In this document: positions 6,711 through 10,777 of the stretch, in pieces
Layout of the letters: each line of letters begins with the position of its first letter
Position numbering within the stretch: the first letter of the stretch is position 1
DNA from: Actinomycetota bacterium
GTDB lineage: Bacteria; Actinomycetota; Geothermincolia; Fen-727; Anoxymicrobiaceae
Reading direction: 5' to 3'
Length of the DNA: 10,777 bases
NCBI GenBank assembly: GCA_018894655.1
Contig: JAHIPE010000023.1
Coordinates: 1-10,777, forward strand
Notes under the pieces: model-generated
The model's input: the letters and a program-made list of their open reading frames with translations, nothing else
What the model was told of the DNA's origin: nothing
Database searches by the model: none
Position numbers and translations under genes: made by a program

Positions 6711-7526
6711 GTGGCCGTTTCGGTTGAACGCGAAGGTGCGGGCGCGTCCCGATCGCCTGTTGTCGATGCCCTGGGGAGGGCCTGGTACCGGGCCGCCCGC
6801 TTCCTGGTCGCCTTGGTGCTGCTCACGGTCTTCCGCCTGGAGGTGGAAGGGCGCGAGAACGTCCCGGGGAGAGGGCCGGTGATCCTGGCCAGCAACCACA
6901 GCAGCTTGCTGGACCCGCCGGTTGTGGGGGTCGGTTGCCCCAGGAGGGTTCACTTCATGGCCAAGGAGGAGCTCTTCTCCTCCAGGCCGCTCGGCGCCTT
7001 GCTGGGTAGCCTGGGCGGCTTTCCGGTGGCGAGGGGAACGGCGGATCGCGGTGCCCTGAGAACGGCGCGCCGTCTCCTGGACGGCGGGGAGGTCCTGGGC
7101 ATATTCCCCGAGGGAAAGCGCGGGCGGGGGTCGCTCGGAGAAGGCGAGGCCGGAACCGCCTGGCTGTCGGTCGTCACCGGTAGCCCGGTTGTGCCGGTGG
7201 CGGTGATTGGGACCGCCGGGGTACTGGAAGACATAATCTCCGGCATCCTCCCCCATCTGCCCCTTCCCCCCGCTGGGGGGAAGGTTGGGATGGGGGGTTC
7301 AGGGGGAGGACCGAGGTGGGGGGCCTTCAGGCCCAAACGGATAACGGTCAGATTCGGTTCCCCGATTCTGCCGGAGGATACCGAGGCGGGCGAGTGCCCG
7401 GGCGACGGTCGACCGGCGGCGACCGGGAGTTACCGGCGGCGAGAGAGGATGACGCAGACGGTGATGCGGGGGATAAGTGAGCTTATCGGCCGGGAGGAAA
7501 CGCACGAAGGTGAGACCCTTGGCTAG
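6711..7526 (+). CDS. plsC: 1-acyl-sn-glycerol-3-phosphate acyltransferase with in-frame repeat insert
   Basis: PlsC acylates lysophosphatidic acid to phosphatidic acid at the membrane. The family HX4D motif is NHSSLLD (His63, Asp68), the glycerolipid motif appears as FPEGKRG (132-138), and VPVAVIG follows. A hydrophobic stretch (about 29-41) may associate with the membrane. GTG 6711 starts directly after the accDA TAG, with GGGGAGG (6696-6702) 8 bases upstream. Residues about 177-205 (containing PLPPAGGKVGMGG) are unlike the family. They come from a palindromic DNA repeat shared with accC, placed between VIGTAGVLED and the conserved ITVRFGSPI strand. The catalytic motifs precede the insert, so activity may be kept. 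The C-terminus overlaps accB. Confidence 0.9.
   Translation: MAVSVEREGAGASRSPVVDALGRAWYRAARFLVALVLLTVFRLEVEGRENVPGRGPVILASNHSSLLDPPVVGVGCPRRVHFMAKEELFSSRPLGALLGSLGGFPVARGTADRGALRTARRLLDGGEVLGIFPEGKRGRGSLGEGEAGTAWLSVVTGSPVVPVAVIGTAGVLEDIISGILPHLPLPPAGGKVGMGGSGGGPRWGAFRPKRITVRFGSPILPEDTEAGECPGDGRPAATGSYRRRERMTQTVMRGISELIGREETHEGETLG
7243..7322 (+). repeat. Palindromic element inserted in frame in plsC
   Basis: This segment matches 9112-9194 in accC, with a 32-base identical core around the hairpin and good similarity on both sides to AGGACCGAGGTGGGG. The core forms CCTTCCCCCC (7262-7271), GCT loop, GGGGGGAAGG (7275-7284). An outer stem CCCCCATC/GATGGGGG (7250-7257, 7289-7296) is separated by a 4-base internal loop, giving a 47-base hairpin. 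Weaker similarity to the accC copy extends left to about 7234. The host frame stays open through the element. Confidence 0.85.
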
Positions 7527-8016
7527 GCGTCGGCCTGCCAGGAGGCTCTTCAACCGGGGGGCCGGGCTCCCGATCTCGGAGCTCGAGGGCCTGGTGCGCA
7601 TCATGGACGAGAACCGGCTCACCGAGGTTACCGTGGATGATGGCTGCCGCAGGCTGGCGCTGAAGAGGGACGCCGGCCCGCGGGAGCCTGACTCGCGGGA
7701 TGGGGGACGGCCGGACGGTAGGCTCGCGGGTGAAGGGGACGTCGAGGGCGACCCGGTGTCCACCGGTCTCGTGACCGTCCAGGCACCGGGGGTGGGCATC
7801 TTCTTCCGCTCGCCCAGCCCCGGCATGACGCCTTTCGTGGAGGTGGGGCAGGTGATCGAACCGGGCCAGGTGGTCGGCCTGCTCGAGACCCTGAAGGTGA
7901 TAAGCGAGGTGATATCCGATGTCCGTGGGATTGTTATCGGCATCGAGGCCGAGGACGGAGGGATGGTCGAGTTCGGGCAGACACTGCTTGTGTGCGAGGA
8001 GACGGACCCGGTGTAA
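7510..8016 (+). CDS. accB: Biotin carboxyl carrier protein of acetyl-CoA carboxylase
   Basis: AccB carries the biotin that is carboxylated by AccC and then serves AccDA. The N-terminal segment (ISELEGLVRIMDENRLTEV) matches the AccB helix and strand. A Gly/Asp/Arg-rich linker follows, then the biotinyl domain (APGVGIFFRSPSPG, FVEVGQVIEPGQ). The biotinylated lysine should be Lys129 (codon 7894-7896), but its motif reads ETLKV where AccB proteins normally have EAMKM. Length is 168 residues from GTG 7510; E. coli has 156. The start is uncertain: GTG 7477 and TTG 7519 are in frame, and GGGAGG (7492-7497) suits 7510 best, though with a long spacer. The gene overlaps the end of plsC and precedes accC by 16 bases. 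Confidence 0.9.
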   Translation: MRPLARRRPARRLFNRGAGLPISELEGLVRIMDENRLTEVTVDDGCRRLALKRDAGPREPDSRDGGRPDGRLAGEGDVEGDPVSTGLVTVQAPGVGIFFRSPSPGMTPFVEVGQVIEPGQVVGLLETLKVISEVISDVRGIVIGIEAEDGGMVEFGQTLLVCEETDPV

Positions 8017-8032
8017 TCAGGAAGGAGTTCCC

Positions 8033-9574
8033 ATGTCACCGTTTGGTACGATGCTGGTCGCCAACCGTGGAGAGATCGCGCTCCGCGTCATGAGGACGTG
8101 TCAGGAGAAAGGCATAGGGACCGTAGCGGTCTACTCGAGGGCCGATGAGGGCTCACTCCACGTACAGCAGGCGGACCGGGCGTGTTGCGTGGGGGAAGCC
8201 GGCGCGCGCGACAGCTACATGAACGTGGCCAACATCGTCTGCGCCGCGCTGGAACTGGGGGCCGACGCGGTCCATCCCGGTTACGGTTTCCTGGCCGAGG
8301 ATGCCCGTTTCGCGGAGATATGCTCGGCGCATGGGCTATCTTTCATCGGCCCATCCGCCGATGCTCTCTTGCTGGCGGGAGACAAGTGCCGGATGAGAAA
8401 GGTGGCGGTGGGCTGCGGGGTCCCGGTGCTACCGGCGGCCAGTGGTCCTTTATCCCGGCCTGAAGCACTGCGAAAGGCGAGGGATGTGGGCTACCCCCTG
8501 GTGTTGAAGCCGCGCTGTGGAGGAGGCGGGCGGGGGATTCGCCTGGCAGCGGACGAGGATGGCCTCCGGGGACTCCTGGAGGAGCGGGAGGTGCGGGCGT
8601 CGCTCGAGTCCGGCCGGTCTTTCCTGGAGCACTGCCTCGAGCGGCCGCGCCATATCGAGGTCCAGGTGCTGGCGGACCGTGAAGGCGACACCCGAGCGAT
8701 CGGCCTGAGAGACTGCTCGGTCCAGAGGCGCAGGCAAAAGATGATCGAGGAGGCGCCACCGCCCCGGTTGGACCGGGCGATGGAGGGCCGGCTTGTCGAT
8801 GACGCCGTTTGCCTATCAAGGGCTTCCGGGTTCTCCACCGCGGGGACGGTGGAGTTCCTGGTCAAAGGCGACGATTACTTCTTTATTGAGCTGAACCCCC
8901 GTATCCAGGTGGAGCATACGGTGACCGAGGTGCTGACCGGCCTGGACCTGGTTTGGGAGCAGATACGGCTGGCGAGTGGCTCCGCCCTGGAAAGGCCCGG
9001 CAGGCGGGGGGCTACCGGCGCGGCCACCGGGTCACGGGAGCGAGATTGCGGCCACGCGATCCAGGCGCGTATATCCGCGGAGCATCCCGGCCTCAGTATC
9101 TGTAATTCACAGCATCCTTCCCCTCCGCCCCTTCCCCCCGCTGGGGGGAAGGTTGGGATGGGGGGCGTTCTGAGGGGAAGGACCGAGGTGGGGGAGCTCA
9201 GGCTTCCCGGCGGCCCCGGCGTAAGGGTCGACACCCACCTGCGCCAGGGATGCCCGGTCCCCCACTTCTACGACCCCCTGCTGGCAAAGGTGATCGTATG
9301 GGCACCGAACCGCGCCGAGGCGCTCATCCGCCTGCGAAGGGCACTGGGCGAGACACACATTGGGGGGGTCGAAACGAACCTGCCGATGCTCGAGGCGCTC
9401 CTCGGAAGCGCGGCGTTTGAGGAGGGATGCTATCACACCGGGTTGTTGGAGGAGCTGGAGGAGGGCGGATGCCCCGGAGAGAAGGCACACTCCCCGGCAG
9501 CGATGGATCTCCCGGGGGCGCACGCCGCTATAGAATGCCGTGTTTTAGAGAAAGGGAAAGCGCAATGGGCGTAA
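8033..9574 (+). CDS. accC: Biotin carboxylase with in-frame repeat insert
   Basis: AccC uses ATP and bicarbonate to carboxylate AccB-bound biotin. GGAG (8024-8027) lies 5 bases before ATG 8033. The protein is 513 residues; the family is usually about 450. ATP-grasp features are present: Lys118, Lys159, the GGGGRG loop (163-168), Lys236 in KMIEEAP, Glu274, Glu286 and Arg290 (ELNPRIQVEH), and Arg346 in ARISAEHP. The excess length has two sources. A repeat-derived insert (about 360-385, with PLPPAGGKVGMGG) lies between AEHP and PGGPGVRVD: 40 residues there against 16 in E. coli. The second is a non-conserved tail after YHTGLLEEL that runs over the plsX start. NPRIQVEHTVTE resembles pyruvate carboxylases, but neighbouring accB and accDA support an acetyl-CoA carboxylase role. 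Confidence 0.93.
   Translation: MSPFGTMLVANRGEIALRVMRTCQEKGIGTVAVYSRADEGSLHVQQADRACCVGEAGARDSYMNVANIVCAALELGADAVHPGYGFLAEDARFAEICSAHGLSFIGPSADALLLAGDKCRMRKVAVGCGVPVLPAASGPLSRPEALRKARDVGYPLVLKPRCGGGGRGIRLAADEDGLRGLLEEREVRASLESGRSFLEHCLERPRHIEVQVLADREGDTRAIGLRDCSVQRRRQKMIEEAPPPRLDRAMEGRLVDDAVCLSRASGFSTAGTVEFLVKGDDYFFIELNPRIQVEHTVTEVLTGLDLVWEQIRLASGSALERPGRRGATGAATGSRERDCGHAIQARISAEHPGLSICNSQHPSPPPLPPAGGKVGMGGVLRGRTEVGELRLPGGPGVRVDTHLRQGCPVPHFYDPLLAKVIVWAPNRAEALIRLRRALGETHIGGVETNLPMLEALLGSAAFEEGCYHTGLLEELEEGGCPGEKAHSPAAMDLPGAHAAIECRVLEKGKAQWA
9112..9194 (+). repeat. Palindromic element inserted in frame in accC
   Basis: Second copy of the element in plsC, same orientation. The inner hairpin is CCTTCCCCCC (9130-9139), GCT, GGGGGGAAGG (9143-9152). 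The outer left arm has decayed while the right arm GGGATGGGGGG is kept. Compared with the plsC copy it has small indels on both sides of the core and is 3 bases longer overall, so the host frame is preserved. The 15 bases just left of it are unusually AT-rich for this window. Confidence 0.85.
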
Positions 9575-10608
9575 GAATCGCGTTGGACGCGATGGGTGGG
9601 GATAAGGCCCCCTCGGAGATCGTCCGGGGAGCAATAGAGGCCGCGGGCCGCGAGGACGGACCGGAGCGGATACTCCTGGTGGGGCACAGCCGGGATATCA
9701 ACGCCCAGCTGGAGTCCCGGGGGATATCCCCCGGGGAGAACGGCGTCCTCGAGGTCAGGGAAGCGTCCCAGGTGGTGGAGATGGACGAGGCGCCGGCGCT
9801 GGCGCTGCGGCGCAAGAGGGATTCGTCCATCAAGGTGTCCACCCGGCTTCTAGCGTCGGGGGAGGCGGACGCGCTGGTTACCGCGGGAAACACCGGGGCC
9901 GCGGTGGTTGCCTCCTGGCTTGTCCTGGATCGTGCCGAGGGGATCGACCGACCCGCGCTGGCCGCCTTCCTCCCCGTCGGGGACGGCTACTGCGTCATGG
10001 TTGACGCCGGGGCCAACGTGGATTGCAAGGCCGGCCAGCTTGCGCAGTTTGCCTTGATGGGCTCTGACTGCGTTCGGACGTACCTGGGCCTGGACCGGCC
10101 CCGGGTCGGCATCTTGAGCAATGGGGAGGAGAAAGGGAAGGGAAACAGCGTTACCGTGGAGGCGGCGGCGATGCTGGAGGAACTCGGCCGGCGTGGGAGC
10201 GTCCGGTTCGAGGGAAACGTAGAGGGAAGGGACATCCCCCGAGGTGTTGTGGATGTCCTGGTGACCGACGGGTTCGTGGGAAACATCGTGCTCAAGACCG
10301 CCGAGGGCGCCGTGGGGGAGGTTTTCTCGGCGCTGAAGGAGGTCCTATCGAGGGGGTGGGCGACGCGCCTGGCCCTGGCCCTACTGGCCCCGTCGCTCAA
10401 GGGGCTCGAGCGGCGGTACAGGCACTCGAGCTACGGCGGCGCCATGCTCCTGGGGGTGAAGGCGCCGGTGATAGTCGCCCATGGAAGCTCGGAGGGCGAG
10501 TCAATAAGCAACGCCATTGGACTGGCCTGCCGGTGCGCGGCGGGCATGCGGCGTAACACCCCCCGCATGACCGGCGGATTTGGGGCAAGTCCGTCGACTG
10601 AAGCTTGA
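9565..10608 (+). CDS. plsX: Phosphate acyltransferase PlsX
   Basis: PlsX converts acyl-ACP and phosphate to acyl-phosphate, the acyl donor for PlsY in the first step of phospholipid synthesis. It is a peripheral membrane-associated enzyme. Family motifs in order: ALDAMGGDKAPSEIV (6-20), LVTAGNTGA (104-112), VMVDAGANVDC (145-154), GEEKGKGN (187-194), GNVEGRDI (217-224), VTDGFVGNIVLKTAEG (233-248) and YGGAMLLGVKAPVIVAHG (290-307). The length of 347 residues is slightly above usual because of a short non-conserved tail. I chose ATG 9565 because the conserved N-terminus begins there. It overlaps the accC stop by 10 bases, with only a weak AAAGGGA ribosome-binding site, suggesting translational coupling. 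The stop TGA lies at the edge of the 66-bp tandem array. Confidence 0.96.
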   Translation: MGVRIALDAMGGDKAPSEIVRGAIEAAGREDGPERILLVGHSRDINAQLESRGISPGENGVLEVREASQVVEMDEAPALALRRKRDSSIKVSTRLLASGEADALVTAGNTGAAVVASWLVLDRAEGIDRPALAAFLPVGDGYCVMVDAGANVDCKAGQLAQFALMGSDCVRTYLGLDRPRVGILSNGEEKGKGNSVTVEAAAMLEELGRRGSVRFEGNVEGRDIPRGVVDVLVTDGFVGNIVLKTAEGAVGEVFSALKEVLSRGWATRLALALLAPSLKGLERRYRHSSYGGAMLLGVKAPVIVAHGSSEGESISNAIGLACRCAAGMRRNTPRMTGGFGASPSTEA

Positions 10609-10777
10609 GGGCGGTCTCTTAGGCCACTCGGATCCGCGCCTGAGAGACGCGGCTCAAATCGTGTTTGGGCTTGAGGGCGGTCTCTTAGGCCACTCGGATC
10701 CGCGCCTGAGAGACGCGGCTCAAATCGTGTTTGGGCTTGAGGGCGGTCTCTTAGGCCACTCGGATCCGCGCCTGAGA
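10603..10777 (+). repeat. 66-bp perfect tandem repeat array
   Basis: Two complete identical 66-bp units (10604-10669, 10670-10735) and 42 bases of a third run off the window end. The array starts at the GCTTGAGG that supplies the plsX stop. Each unit can form two hairpins: GTCTCTTAGGC with GCCTGAGAGAC (10614-10624, 10638-10648; 11 pairs including one G-T wobble), and GCTCAAA with TTTGGGC (10652-10658, 10664-10670). There are no unique spacers, so it is not a CRISPR array. The lack of variation at a sequence end could also reflect assembly of a repeat loop. Confidence 0.9.

Noticed and set aside
7234..7330. Frameshift or sequencing error as the cause of the odd PlsC segment
   Set aside because: The frame is conserved on both sides (VPVAVIG before, ITVRFGSPI after), and the same element is independently in frame in accC.
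7919..8032. Upstream extension of accC into accB
   Set aside because: The extension is the accB sequence in another frame; the conserved biotin carboxylase N-terminus and the GGAG site point to ATG 8033.
9427..9564. Upstream extension of plsX into accC
   Set aside because: The residues are not PlsX-like, and the conserved family N-terminus begins at ATG 9565.
10603..10777. CRISPR array
   Set aside because: Units are identical and contiguous over 66 bp, with no variable spacers and no cas genes nearby.
10661..10777. Repetitive protein-coding gene starting at a GTG in the array
   Set aside because: Open only because the unit is 66 bp and lacks stops in that frame. The opposite strand also has an open frame, and no ribosome-binding site or unique sequence supports it.

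Overview
The window is a dense, GC-rich (about two thirds G+C by eye) bacterial fatty-acid and phospholipid biosynthesis cluster. Nine co-directional genes occupy the plus strand in the order fabD, fabG, fabH, fabF, accDA, plsC, accB, accC, plsX. A divergent acpS lies to the left. Most starts overlap or abut the preceding stop, so fabD to plsX is probably one operon, or two split at the 114-base gap between fabF and accDA. High GC3, frequent AGG and ATA codons, GTG starts and a single-chain AccD-AccA would suit a deep-branching actinobacterial or similar GC-rich Gram-positive-type lineage. No marker here proves a taxon.

Layout: 1-174 has no convincing gene but carries a strong 20-bp dyad (109-128). 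acpS runs leftward from about 543 to 175. The divergent intergenic region (about 544-760) holds a 7-9-7 inverted repeat and a weak promoter candidate. fabD-fabG-fabH-fabF (761-4820) encode malonyl transfer to ACP, ketoreduction, and the initiating and elongating condensing enzymes. accDA, accB and accC (4935-9574, with plsC inserted after accDA) supply a complete acetyl-CoA carboxylase that makes the malonyl-CoA used by FabD. plsX and plsC take the acyl chains into phosphatidic acid. acpS would activate the acyl carrier protein. acpP, fabZ, an enoyl reductase and plsY are absent from the window and must lie elsewhere.

The unusual part is repetitive DNA inside this housekeeping cluster. (1) An element of about 80 bp, with a GC-rich hairpin core encoding PLPPAGGKVGMGG, sits in frame inside both plsC and accC, adding peptide to two conserved enzymes. 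Its flanks are read in different frames in the two hosts. (2) A 49-bp sequence in the fabF-accDA gap is identical to part of a 66-bp tandem repeat that begins at the plsX stop codon and runs off the window end. In both places a GCTTGAGG motif supplies the Ala codon and TGA stop of the preceding gene. The protein-level oddities are the AccDA fusion lacking the AccA N-terminal helical region, an AccB biotin site reading ETLKV instead of EAMKM, and an AccC with pyruvate-carboxylase-like signature residues.
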